64,000 nucleotides of DNA from HRBIN12 sp035762085. Lineage in GTDB: Bacteria > Actinomycetota > UBA4738 > HRBIN12. The translations under genes were made by a program, and so were the position numbers. The DNA lies in the NCBI GenBank assembly GCA_035762085.1, contig DASTPT010000032.1, forward strand, positions 14,448 through 78,447, written 5' to 3'. Shown here in pieces: positions 7,306 to 14,969 of the stretch (position 1 is the first letter of the stretch; each line of letters opens with the position of its first letter). The notes beneath the pieces were generated by a model that saw only the letters and a list, made by a program, of their open reading frames with translations, was not told the origin of the DNA and made no database searches.

Positions 7306-8061
7306 CTAGGAGTTCTGGTCCCGCGTGAGGTCCACCACGCCGGTCGCGGCCTCGCGCTGGTGGATCCCGCACTCCCACTTCGAGAGCCCTGCCCAGCGGC
7401 CGGCGCGCTCGGGCTCGCCCTCGAAGCGCATCCGTGTGCACGGCGCGCAGCCGATCGACGCGTACCCGAGGTCGTACAGCGGGTTGTGCGGGAGGTCGTT
7501 CTCCTTCAGGTACGCCCAGGTGTCGCGCCGCGTCCAGTTGGCGACCGGGTTGATCTTCAGCATCGGCCGCCCCGGCTCGAGCTCGTAGCGGTCCAGGATC
7601 GGCGCGGTCGCCCTCGTGGGCGAGGAGTCCCGGCGGAACGCGGTCACCCACGCGTCCAGCTTCTGCAGTGCGTCGAACATCGGGCGCACCTTGTTGACGT
7701 CGCAGCACAAGCCCGGGTCTCGCTCGTACAGGCGCTCCCCGAAGGTCGCCTCCTGCTGCTCGACCGTGTAGGCGCCCACGAGGTCGGTGATCGTCACCCC
7801 CAGGCGTTCCGAAAGCTGCTCCTTGAACGCGAGCGTCTCGGCGAAGTGGAAGCCCGTCTCGAGGAAGAGGATCTCGACGTCCGGTCGGACGAGCGAGGCC
7901 ATGTGCATCACGCACGTCCCCTCCGCCTGGAAGGCGGACGCGAGCGCGATGCGCTCGATGCCCGATCCATCCAGGGCCCAATGGACGATCTCCCGCGGGG
8001 TCGCGGTCTCGAACCGGCGGTTCAGGGCGCGGAGCTCGGGATCGGAGATGAGGGTGTGCAT
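7306..8061 (-). CDS. cysH: [4Fe-4S] adenylyl-sulfate (APS) reductase, CysH family
   Basis: A 251-residue enzyme that reduces activated sulfate to sulfite with thioredoxin. Cys119-Cys120 (LCCDVNK) and Cys205/Cys208 (GCAPC) are the two cysteine pairs that ligate a [4Fe-4S] cluster in bacterial APS reductases; ECGIH at 230-234 carries the catalytic cysteine. PAPS-specific CysH enzymes lack the cluster cysteines, so APS is the predicted substrate, consistent with sat being divergently adjacent and no cysC in view. The start is ATG 8061. The 134 bp divergent spacer to sat must contain both promoters. Confidence 0.93.
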   Translation of the reverse strand: MHTLISDPELRALNRRFETATPREIVHWALDGSGIERIALASAFQAEGTCVMHMASLVRPDVEILFLETGFHFAETLAFKEQLSERLGVTITDLVGAYTVEQQEATFGERLYERDPGLCCDVNKVRPMFDALQKLDAWVTAFRRDSSPTRATAPILDRYELEPGRPMLKINPVANWTRRDTWAYLKENDLPHNPLYDLGYASIGCAPCTRMRFEGEPERAGRWAGLSKWECGIHQREAATGVVDLTRDQNS

Positions 8062-8195
8062 CGGGGAAACCCCTTCCGAGAGGTCCCCGCAGCATACCGC
8101 GGGTGCACGGAGCGCGTTCCACCGTCCCGCGTCGGTATCCTGGGTCCGACCCGGCCGGACGATCCCCCGGCGAACCCGACGGAAGGACTCGATGC

Positions 8196-9362
8196 ATGAC
8201 CACGAACGACACCATTACGCCCCACGGCGGCACGCTCGTGAACCTGCTGGCCGAGGGAGCCGAGGCCGAGGCGCTCGCGCAGCGGGCGGCGAACCTACCG
8301 AAGATCGTCGTCAACCCCCGCGAGCTCTCGGACCTGGAGCTCTTGACGGTCGGCGCGCTCTCGCCGCTGACGGGGTTCCAGGGTGAGCGCGACCACCGCT
8401 CGATCCTGGAGACGATGCACCTGGAGAACGGGCTGCCGTGGTCGATCCCCGTCACGCTGTCGCTGGACGAGGACGAGGTGAAGCGGATCGGCGGTGCGGA
8501 GGCCGTGGCCCTGCTGCCGGAAGAGGGCGCCGACCCGATCGCGGTCATCGAAGTGACCGAGGTCTTCAAGCGCGACCGCCAGAAGGAGGCGCTCGGCGTG
8601 TTCCGGACCGAGGACCTGGAGCACCCGGGCGTGAAGGCGCTGCACGAGGCGGGCGACTTCTGCGTGGCCGGGCCCGTGCGGGCGATCCGGCTCCCCGAGC
8701 ACGCCGACTTCCTCGAGTACCGCCTCACCCCCGCGCAGACGCGCGCCGCCTTCCGCGAGCGCGGATGGCGGACGGTGGTCGGCTTCCAGACCCGCAACCC
8801 GATCCACCGGGCGCACGAGTACATCCAGAAGTGCGCGCTCGAGATCGTTGACGGGCTGCTCGTGCACCCGCTGATGGGCGCGACGAAGGGCGACGACGTG
8901 CCGGCCGACGTCCGGATGCAGTGCTACGAGGCACTGTTCGCCGGCTATTACCCGAAGGACCGGGCGATGATCAGCATCTTCCCGGCCGCGATGCGCTACG
9001 CGGGCCCTCGGGAGGCGATCTGGCACGCGATCTGCCGGAAGAACTACGGGTGCACCCACTTCATCGTCGGGCGGGACCACGCCGGTGTCGGCACCTACTA
9101 CGGCACGTACGACGCGCAGGAGATCTTCGAGGAGCTCGAGCCCGGCGAACTGGACATCACGCCGCTGATGTTCGAGCACTCCTTCTGGTGCAACGCCTGC
9201 GAGGGCATGGCCAGTCCGAAGACGTGTCCCCACGGTGAGGAGACCCGTGTGTCGCTCTCGGGTACGCGGGTGCGCGAGATGCTCCGCGCCGGGGACCGGC
9301 CGCCGATCGAGTTCTCGCGGCCGGAGGTCGCGGACATCCTGATCGCGGCCATGAAGGAGTAG
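8196..9362 (+). CDS. sat: Sulfate adenylyltransferase (ATP sulfurylase, Sat type)
   Basis: A 388-residue monofunctional ATP sulfurylase making APS from sulfate and ATP. Motifs are FQTRNPIHRAHEY (the QxRNP...HxxH active-site segment), GRDHAGVG, and ALFAGYYPKDR. It lacks a C-terminal APS kinase domain, so it should feed APS directly to the divergent cysH product. The ATG at 8196 is chosen over an upstream in-frame ATG at 8103 because it follows GGAAGG and gives the usual length. Stop at 9360-9362. Confidence 0.95.
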   Translation: MTTNDTITPHGGTLVNLLAEGAEAEALAQRAANLPKIVVNPRELSDLELLTVGALSPLTGFQGERDHRSILETMHLENGLPWSIPVTLSLDEDEVKRIGGAEAVALLPEEGADPIAVIEVTEVFKRDRQKEALGVFRTEDLEHPGVKALHEAGDFCVAGPVRAIRLPEHADFLEYRLTPAQTRAAFRERGWRTVVGFQTRNPIHRAHEYIQKCALEIVDGLLVHPLMGATKGDDVPADVRMQCYEALFAGYYPKDRAMISIFPAAMRYAGPREAIWHAICRKNYGCTHFIVGRDHAGVGTYYGTYDAQEIFEELEPGELDITPLMFEHSFWCNACEGMASPKTCPHGEETRVSLSGTRVREMLRAGDRPPIEFSRPEVADILIAAMKE

Positions 9363-9423
9363 CCGTCTCGGCGAGGCCGTTTTGCCCGGGTGGAGGGGGC
9401 TCTGGTAGCCTCCCGAACGGCCT

Positions 9424-10485
9424 GTGACGCGGCGCCGGACGACCGAAGGAGGCCGAACGACCGCTCCCAGGAGGCCCCGCACGACTTCCCTCGCCCTGGC
9501 CCTGATGGCCGGGCTCCTCGTCGTCTCCTCGGCGCTCACGCTGCCCGCCGCCGCCGGGACGAAGGAGCAGCTCGAGGCCGCCAAGCGCGACCTGGCGCGG
9601 ACCCAGGATCAGCTCGCCGCCGCCACCGCCGAGTGGCAGGCCGCCGAGCGCGATCTGGAGGCGACGCGGCACGACGTCGTGGTCACGAGGGATCGCATCG
9701 CGCGCCTGCAGGAGAGCGTCGACCGGATCGAAGGGCGGCTCGAGCGCCGCGCCGTCGTCGCGTTCGAGGCGGGTGCCGGCAGCACGATCGACCTGCTCCT
9801 GTCGTCGGAGTCGTTCGCCGACTTCTCGGCGCGCCTCGAGTTCCTCGGCAGCGTGACGCAGTCCGACTCGGATCTGATCGTCGAGCGGGACGTGGCAGAG
9901 GAGGAGCTCGTGCGCGAGCGCGACGAGCTGCTCCGGCTCGAGGAACGGCAGCAGAACCAGGCGACCGAGCTCCAGGGCGTCCGCGAGCGCATCCAGGACT
10001 CGTTCGCGCGGATCGACGACCTAGTCGACCGGCTCACCCAGAAGTACAAGTCCGAACAGAAACAGCTGCAGGTCCTCGGGCAGAGCCCCGACCCGAACTC
10101 GCCGATCCAGGTCTGCCCGGTGGCCGGGCCCAACTCCTTCGTGGATTCGTTCGGATGGCCGCGCGTCGGGCACACCCACCAGGGGACCGACCTGATCTCG
10201 CCGGCCGGGACGCCCGTCGTGGCGGCACACCCCGGGACGGTCTCGCACAGCTCCAGCTCCTCCGGCGGGATCCAGGCGTACGTGCGGGCGTCGAGCGGCA
10301 CCTACACGTTCTACGCGCACCTGTCCGGGTACAGCGGCGCGTCGGGGAACGTCGGGGCCGGGACGGTGATCGGGTACGTCGGCAGCACCGGCAACGCGGG
10401 CTCGACGAACCACCTGCACTTCGAGTACCACCCCGGCGGCGGCGCCGCGATCAACCCGTACCCGATGCTCGTGGCGGTCTGCTGA
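9424..10485 (+). CDS. Secreted M23 peptidase with long coiled coil
   Basis: 353 residues: an Arg-rich N-terminus and signal peptide (LALALMAGLLVVSSALTLPAAAG) to about 45, a coiled coil at about 46-215 (EQLEAAKRDLARTQDQLAAA... LERRDELL-type heptads), and an M23 lysostaphin-like domain at about 240-345. Zinc ligands are visible in HTHQGTDL and HLHFEYH. The architecture resembles EnvC/FtsX-activated hydrolases and cell-wall remodelling endopeptidases. GTG 9424 is the first start giving a complete signal peptide, but no clear ribosome site precedes it, so the start is uncertain. Confidence 0.85.
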   Translation: MTRRRTTEGGRTTAPRRPRTTSLALALMAGLLVVSSALTLPAAAGTKEQLEAAKRDLARTQDQLAAATAEWQAAERDLEATRHDVVVTRDRIARLQESVDRIEGRLERRAVVAFEAGAGSTIDLLLSSESFADFSARLEFLGSVTQSDSDLIVERDVAEEELVRERDELLRLEERQQNQATELQGVRERIQDSFARIDDLVDRLTQKYKSEQKQLQVLGQSPDPNSPIQVCPVAGPNSFVDSFGWPRVGHTHQGTDLISPAGTPVVAAHPGTVSHSSSSSGGIQAYVRASSGTYTFYAHLSGYSGASGNVGAGTVIGYVGSTGNAGSTNHLHFEYHPGGGAAINPYPMLVAVC

Positions 10486-10546
10486 GCGCCCGACGCGGCG
10501 CGGCACGATACGATTCGCCCGACCCCCTCGGTCCGAAGGAGCGCGC

Positions 10547-11071
10547 GTGAGCGATCAGGGCAACCGTCGCATCGACCACATCCGCCGGCCCGAATTCGTG
10601 CAGGGCGTGGAGGACCTCTCGCTCGACGAGCTGCGGCGGCGCCGGGACGAGTGCCTGGCCGAGCGCGAGTACCTGTCGTTCCTCCGGCGGCTGCTCCAGG
10701 GCCGCGCCGAGATCCTGCGGGCCGAGCTCGAGCGCCGGGACGGCCTGGCCGAGGGCTCCCTCGTCGAGAGCCTTGCGACGATCCTCGGCGGCGAGGCGCA
10801 GGGCCCGGCGCGTGGCGAGGCGGTGAAGGTCGGCCTTCCCGAGGACGAGATGCTCCTCGCGCGCCGACGGGTGGAGCGCCTGGTCTCCGACGTCGCGATC
10901 TCCGATCCCGGGCAGCTCGGCGACGAGCGTCTGACCGAGGTCGCCGACCTGCTCGTCCAGGAAGAGCAGGAGGTCTCGCGCTCGCGCGCGGAGGTGATCG
11001 AGGTGCTCGACCGGCTGCAGGACGAGCTGAAGCGCCGGTACCGCGATGACCCCTCGCTCGCCCTGACGTAG
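10547..11071 (+). CDS. RsiG-family anti-sigma factor (c-di-GMP-responsive fold)
   Basis: A 174-residue, mostly helical protein. The segment EYLSFLRRLLQGRAEILRAE (41-60) aligns closely with Streptomyces RsiG, the WhiG anti-sigma factor that uses cyclic di-GMP to hold its sigma. The known signature is E(X3)S(X2)R(X3)Q(X3)D on both helices of an antiparallel coiled coil. Here helix one reads R40-S44-R47-Q51-E55, degenerate at the ends; helix two reads E140-S144-R147-I151-D155, with Q replaced by I. The sigma partner is not in the window. The next gene is a c-di-GMP hydrolase. Start GTG 10547 follows GAAGGAGCGC. Confidence 0.75.
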   Translation: MSDQGNRRIDHIRRPEFVQGVEDLSLDELRRRRDECLAEREYLSFLRRLLQGRAEILRAELERRDGLAEGSLVESLATILGGEAQGPARGEAVKVGLPEDEMLLARRRVERLVSDVAISDPGQLGDERLTEVADLLVQEEQEVSRSRAEVIEVLDRLQDELKRRYRDDPSLALT

Positions 11072-11120
11072 GTCCATCGCCCGCCCGTCCGGGGGAAGCC
11101 GTCGGCCGTGTCCGACCCAC

Positions 11121-11135
11121 CCGTCGGTCCGACGG
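11121..11135. other. Inverted repeat between the RsiG-like and HD-GYP genes
   Basis: CCGTCGG-T-CCGACGG is a perfect 7-bp dyad with a single central base. It lies 50 bp after the RsiG-like stop and about 105 bp before the HD-GYP start. It could be a protein-binding site or a weak hairpin; no T-tract follows. Confidence 0.3.
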
Positions 11136-11240
11136 GGGATGCGCTGGGCGGAGGACATCTTGAGCCTGGATGCCCATGGACCTGTCGGGTGGCTCACGTA
11201 GGCTTTCCCGCGGAACGTTTCCCGACCCAAGGTGGCTGCG

Positions 11241-12008
11241 ATGGACGGATCCGACCTCGGCCTGGCGCCCGTGACGTTCACGGACCCCGAGCTCCCCGCG
11301 GTGCACGAGCAGCTGATCGTCTTCGCGCGGGAGCTGGGGGAGCTCTACCGGCTCGAGCGGGCACGGAGCGCCGAACTGGAACGGGTCCTCGCCAGCCTGC
11401 AGGAGACGTACATCGCGACGATGAAAAGCCTCGCGCAGGTGATCGAGGCGAAGGACGCCACGACGCGGGGCCACCTGGACCGCACGCAGGCCTACGGGCT
11501 CTCGCTGGCCGGTCGCGTGGACGAGGACCTGGTGACCGAGGAGCTGGGGTACGGGTTCTTCCTCCACGACGTCGGCAAGGTCGGGATCCCCGAGCACATC
11601 CTGTGCAAGCGGGGCTCGCTCTCGGCCGAGGAGTGGCAGGTGATGCGGACCCACCCGCTCGTCGGCGCGCAGATCGTGGCCCCGATCGCGTTCCTCCGAG
11701 GCGCGGTCGAGCTGGTCCGGCACCACCACGAGCGGTTCGACGGCAGCGGGTACCCGGACGGTCTGCGCGGCGAACGGATCCCGCTCGCGGCACGGGTCTT
11801 CGCGGTCGCCGACTCGTTCGACGCCATGACGAGCGACCGGCCCTACCGGAGCGCCATGGGCGTCGAGCGCGCGCTCGCCGAGATCCGGGGCGGCGCCGGC
11901 ACGCAGTTCGACCCCGAGATCGTCCGGGTCTTCGTGCAGATGATCCGCGAGGACCCTCCGGTGCTCGAGGCGCCGGACGAGGGCGGGCTGTCGGCGCGGG
12001 CGGGGTAG
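11241..12008 (+). CDS. HD-GYP domain cyclic di-GMP phosphodiesterase
   Basis: 255 residues. An N-terminal helical region of about 70 residues is followed by the HD-GYP domain: HD at 109-110 within HDVGKVGIP, HP at 138-139, HHHE at 161-164, then DGSGYPDGL (GYP at 170-172), and VADSFDAMTSDRPYR. This extended set separates HD-GYP enzymes, which hydrolyse c-di-GMP, from generic HD hydrolases. There is no receiver domain. ATG 11241 is preferred over GTG 11232 because AAGGTGG is at the right distance. Adjacent to the RsiG-like gene, it could set the local c-di-GMP signal. Confidence 0.88.
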   Translation: MDGSDLGLAPVTFTDPELPAVHEQLIVFARELGELYRLERARSAELERVLASLQETYIATMKSLAQVIEAKDATTRGHLDRTQAYGLSLAGRVDEDLVTEELGYGFFLHDVGKVGIPEHILCKRGSLSAEEWQVMRTHPLVGAQIVAPIAFLRGAVELVRHHHERFDGSGYPDGLRGERIPLAARVFAVADSFDAMTSDRPYRSAMGVERALAEIRGGAGTQFDPEIVRVFVQMIREDPPVLEAPDEGGLSARAG

Positions 12009-12052
12009 GCACCAGCACGCACGACCTCGTGCCGCCCGTTCGTCCCCGCCGA

Positions 12053-12058
12053 TAGGCT
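12053..12058 (+). promoter_or_regulatory. -10 element (TAGGCT) of the asparaginase gene
   Basis: TAGGCT ends 7 bp before ATG 12066, inside the 57 bp spacer after the HD-GYP gene. No Shine-Dalgarno lies between them. Confidence 0.55.
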
Positions 12059-12065
12059 CGTCGCG

Positions 12066-13043
12066 ATGCCGAGCGCCCAGCCGATCGTCCGCCTCGTCCG
12101 TTCCGGGCTCGAGGAGTCCGTGCACCTCGGGCACGTCGCGGTGGCCGACGCCGACGGGCACCTGGTGGCCCGGCTCGGCGATCCGTTCCACGCCGTGTTC
12201 CTCCGGTCCGCGACGAAGCCCGTCCAAGCTGCGGTCTCGCTGTCGCTGTTGGGCGAGGGCCTGCCCGCGCGCCTGATCGCGGCGCTCTGCGGCTCGCACA
12301 ACGGGGAGCCGGTGCACGTGGCGGCCGCGCGTGCCGTATTGCGCCGCGAGGGCCTGGGCGTCTCGGCGCTCCGATGTCCGCCGGCGCTGCCGCTCGACCG
12401 CCGGGCGATGCTCCGGTCGGGCCGGGCGCGGCGCGTCTTCCACAACTGCTCGGCCAAGCACGCCGGGATGGCTGCGGCGAGCGCCCGCGCCGGCCTGGAC
12501 GTGAGGACGTACCCAGAGCCTCGGCATCCGCTGCAGCGGCGGGTGCTCCACGCGGTCCGTCGCGGCACCGGGGTGGAGCGGCCGAGGATCGGCGTCGACG
12601 GTTGCGGCGTGCCGGTCCACGGCGTGCCGCTCGCGGCCGCCGCGACGCTGTACGCCCGGCTCCTCGCGCCGGAGCGCTTCGGCCGCCTCGGGCCGTCGGT
12701 CGAGCGCGCGGTCGACGCGATGCGCGCCGAGCCGTACCTGGTCGCCGGTCGCGGACGGACGGACACCGCCGTGATGGCGGCGGTACCCGGGCTCATCGTG
12801 AAGGTCGGGGCCGAGGCGCTGCACTGCGCCGCGGTCCCCGCGCTCGGTCTCGGCGTCGCGGTGAAGGTGGCCGACGGCGGCGAGCGCGCGAGCGGTCCCG
12901 CCCTGATCCACGCCCTTCGGCTGCTCGGCGCGATCGAGGACGCGCAGGTCGAGCGGCTCGGCCGGCACGCGCGCCGCCCGGTCACCGGCGGCGGGCGGCC
13001 GGTGGGTGAGATCGTCGCGGCGTTCTCGCTTCGAACGCGCTGA
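12066..13043 (+). CDS. Asparaginase, Rhizobium etli AnsA-type (Asparaginase_II family)
   Basis: A 325-residue protein of the asparaginase family unrelated to E. coli AnsA/B. Recognisable segments are VFLRSATKPVQA near residue 45, CGSHNGEPVH, NCSAKHAGM (with a conserved Cys and Lys) and GVDGCGVPVHGVPL; the C-terminal KVADGGERA is also typical. It would hydrolyse L-asparagine to aspartate and ammonia, which fits the nitrogen-metabolism genes upstream. The ATG at 12066 has a -10 element 7 bp before it. Confidence 0.88.
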   Translation: MPSAQPIVRLVRSGLEESVHLGHVAVADADGHLVARLGDPFHAVFLRSATKPVQAAVSLSLLGEGLPARLIAALCGSHNGEPVHVAAARAVLRREGLGVSALRCPPALPLDRRAMLRSGRARRVFHNCSAKHAGMAAASARAGLDVRTYPEPRHPLQRRVLHAVRRGTGVERPRIGVDGCGVPVHGVPLAAAATLYARLLAPERFGRLGPSVERAVDAMRAEPYLVAGRGRTDTAVMAAVPGLIVKVGAEALHCAAVPALGLGVAVKVADGGERASGPALIHALRLLGAIEDAQVERLGRHARRPVTGGGRPVGEIVAAFSLRTR

Positions 13044-13113
13044 GCCGATCGGCCGAACGGCGCACGCACCACTCCGCCACCCAGCCCGGGCGCTCGTTCG
13101 GTGGAGGCTCCCG

Positions 13114-13119
13114 TACCAT
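13114..13119 (+). promoter_or_regulatory. -10 element (TACCAT) of mshA
   Basis: TACCAT ends 6 bp before GTG 13126, placing the probable transcription start on the start codon itself. Confidence 0.55.
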
Positions 13120-13125
13120 CGTGCC

Positions 13126-14439
13126 GTGGTGGCGAACCTCGACGGCCCGCGCCCGGTCGGCCCGCGTCCGCGCGTGGCCGTCGTGAGCCTGCACACCTCA
13201 CCTCTGGACCAGCCGGGCACCGGCGACTCGGGCGGCATGAACGTGTACGTGCGCGCCGCCGCCGAGCAGCTCGCGCGTCGGGGCTTCGACGTCGACGTGT
13301 TCACGCGCCGACGCGCCCCCGACATCGCGGAGATCGAAGAGCTGGCGCCGGGTGGGCAGGTGGTCCACGTCACGGCGGGGCCACGGGCGCCGGTCCCGAA
13401 GGACGAGCTCGCCCCGCACATCCCGGAGTTCCTCGAGGGCGTGCTGCGACGGAGCCGGGCGGTGGGCGGCTATCACCTCGTCCACACCCACTACTGGCTG
13501 TCCGGCGTCATCGGGGTGCGCGCCAGGGACGCGTGGGGGATCCCGCTCGTCTCGTCGTTCCACACCCTGGGGAAGGTGAAGAACTACTCGCTCGCCCGAG
13601 GTGAGCGCCCGGAGTCGGCGCAGCGCCTGGCCGGCGAAGCGGAGGTCGTCGCGTGCGCGGACCGGATCATGGCCGGGACCCCCGCCGAGGCGGCACAGCT
13701 CGTCGGCCTGTACGGCGCGGATCCCGAGCGCGTCCGGCTCGTCCCGCCGGGGGTCGATCACGCGGTGTTCTTCCCACGATCGCGGCACGCCGCATCGACC
13801 CAACTGCACATGGCCGACGTCCGGCTCCTGCTGTTCGTCGGCCGGCTCCAGCCGCACAAGGGACCCGACATCGCGGTCCGGATCCTTGCCGAGGCGCTCG
13901 CGCGCGACCCCGACAGCACGCAGGATGTCGTCCTTGCGATCGTCGGGGGGCCGAGCGGCGCCGACGGCGCCGAGATCGCGCGGCTGATGGATCTCGCCGG
14001 GGCGCTCGGCGTCGAGGAGCGGGTGATGCTGTTCCCACCGCAGCCTCAGGTCCGCCTGGCCGACTTCTACGCGTCGGCCGAGGTCGTGCTCATGCCCTCC
14101 CGCTCGGAGTCGTTCGGGCTCGTCGCGCTCGAGGCGCAGGCCTGCGGGACGCCCGTGGTCGCCGCCGCGGTCGGCGGGCTCCGCTACGTCGTGGACGACG
14201 GGGTGAGCGGGCACCTCGTCGAGGGTCACGACCCCGCCGATCACGCCGAGCGGGTCCTGGACCTGCTGCGCGACGACGCCCGGGCGAAGCGGATGGGCGA
14301 GGCGGGCGTGGCGCACTCGCAGCGATTCTCCTGGGATGCGACGGCCGAGGAGATCCTCGCGGTGTACGGAGAGCTTCGGGACGGCACCGCGTCGGGGCGC
14401 CGATGGACGCCGATCGTCCATGGGGTCGGTTCCGCGTAG
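13126..14439 (+). CDS. mshA: MshA-type D-inositol-3-phosphate glycosyltransferase (mycothiol synthesis)
   Basis: 437 residues, GT4/GT-B fold. The acceptor-side motif GTGDSGGMNVYVRAAAEQLARRG is characteristic of MshA, which joins GlcNAc to inositol-3-phosphate in the first step of mycothiol synthesis. The donor site is seen in FVGRLQPHKGPDI and in PSRSESFGLVALEAQACGTPVVAAAVGGL. Close relatives include other actinobacterial GT4 enzymes, so function is probable rather than certain. GTG 13126 (or the next codon, GTG 13129) is the likely start; the ORF is open further upstream but that part overlaps the promoter. Confidence 0.82.
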   Translation: MVANLDGPRPVGPRPRVAVVSLHTSPLDQPGTGDSGGMNVYVRAAAEQLARRGFDVDVFTRRRAPDIAEIEELAPGGQVVHVTAGPRAPVPKDELAPHIPEFLEGVLRRSRAVGGYHLVHTHYWLSGVIGVRARDAWGIPLVSSFHTLGKVKNYSLARGERPESAQRLAGEAEVVACADRIMAGTPAEAAQLVGLYGADPERVRLVPPGVDHAVFFPRSRHAASTQLHMADVRLLLFVGRLQPHKGPDIAVRILAEALARDPDSTQDVVLAIVGGPSGADGAEIARLMDLAGALGVEERVMLFPPQPQVRLADFYASAEVVLMPSRSESFGLVALEAQACGTPVVAAAVGGLRYVVDDGVSGHLVEGHDPADHAERVLDLLRDDARAKRMGEAGVAHSQRFSWDATAEEILAVYGELRDGTASGRRWTPIVHGVGSA

Positions 14440-14524
14440 CGGTTGCAGCGCAAGACGTCACGAGCACGCGCAGCACGCCGTTGCTGGACCCGACACCTTC
14501 TTGTCACTCTTTATCCCGACCCCG

Positions 14525-14553
14525 CTACCTGCGCATTCATGCATCTACCTGCG
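14525..14553 (+). repeat. Direct repeat CTACCTGCG x2, 20 bp apart, upstream of the ncRNA promoter
   Basis: CTACCTGCG occurs at 14525-14533 and again at 14545-14553. The 20 bp period is close to two helical turns, and the second copy ends 11 bp before the -35 element, a typical place for an activator to bind. No protein can be assigned. Confidence 0.5.
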
Positions 14554-14564
14554 GGTTCGTCAGG

Positions 14565-14593
14565 TTGACCCCTCCCCGGCCCGCCGATACATT
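14565..14593 (+). promoter_or_regulatory. Strong sigma-70-type promoter of the putative structured RNA
   Basis: TTGACC (14565-14570), an exact 17 bp spacer, then TACATT (14588-14593). This is the best -35/-10 pair seen in the window. It predicts a start near 14600, right at the first hairpin. No good coding frame follows for 370 bp. Confidence 0.7.
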
Positions 14594-14599
14594 CCGTAT

Positions 14600-14875
14600 C
14601 GCTCCGAGCAGCCGGAGCGGCTGAGTCAGGGAACCGACGCGGGGACCCCTGGGAAAGCCGTAAGGCCGACTGGGCGCACCTGGTCGTACGGTTGGGAAGG
14701 CCAACTAGCTGTGCGGGCGGGGAGGCTCGGAAGGCCCCAAAGCCCAACGAAAGGGTCTACCGCCAGGAAACCAAGACAGCTGCCTGAGGTTGCTCGGAGC
14801 ACCTGAGCCCGAGGGGCTGAGGGTGACCGGAGGCTTCGGCTTCCGGTGAGCCCGAGGTCCCTCGGGTTCTTCCTT
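14600..14875 (+). ncRNA. Putative structured noncoding RNA of about 270 nt, family unknown
   Basis: Between the promoter and a Rho-independent terminator lies a densely foldable sequence. Local helices include GCTCCG/CGGAGC (14601-14618), GCC-GTAA-GGC with a GNRA-type loop, CGACTGGG/CCTGGTCG with a four-base loop (14667-14686), GTTGG/CCAAC (14691-14705), a closing helix AGCTGT/ACAGCT (14707-14712 with 14776-14781) around GGCGG/CCGCC, and an 8-bp stem with a UUCG tetraloop (14827-14846). I do not find the conserved cores of RNase P, tmRNA, SRP RNA, or the ydaO, cobalamin, TPP, FMN or SAM riboswitches. It may be an abundant regulatory or 6S-like RNA, or a terminating leader of the TetR gene. 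Both ends are predictions. Confidence 0.6.
14848..14875 (+). terminator. Rho-independent terminator of the putative ncRNA
   Basis: CCCGAGG (14851-14857) pairs with CCTCGGG (14860-14866), extended by three more pairs at the base. It is followed by TTCTTCCTTT, the only clear T-tract terminator in the window. It lies just after the UUCG hairpin. Confidence 0.75.
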
Positions 14876-14955
14876 TCCCCAGCGTCTTTCCGGCGTCCAT
14901 CCGCCCCCTCGTCGCTCAGTGACGGTCGCGCTTGTTCCACGGGCGGAGGAGCCGG

Positions 14956-14961
14956 TACGGT
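14956..14961 (+). promoter_or_regulatory. -10 element (TACGGT) of the TetR-family gene
   Basis: TACGGT ends 8 bp before GTG 14970 and lies about 80 bp after the ncRNA terminator, so the regulator has its own leaderless-type promoter. Confidence 0.5.
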
Positions 14962-14969
14962 TCCGTGTC

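Noticed and set aside
14600..14875. ydaO/c-di-AMP, cobalamin or TPP riboswitch in the mshA-TetR spacer
   Set aside because: Fragments such as GGCTGAGTCAGGGAACCGACG look superficially similar, but the conserved cores (GGGGUGAAUC-type, B12 box at the 3' end, CUGAGA) are absent or in the wrong order.
14600..14875. RNase P RNA, tmRNA or SRP RNA in the same spacer
   Set aside because: The conserved RNase P 5' segment and the ACAGAA region, tmRNA tRNA-like ends and tag codons, and the SRP GGAAGGAAGCAGCC loop are not found.
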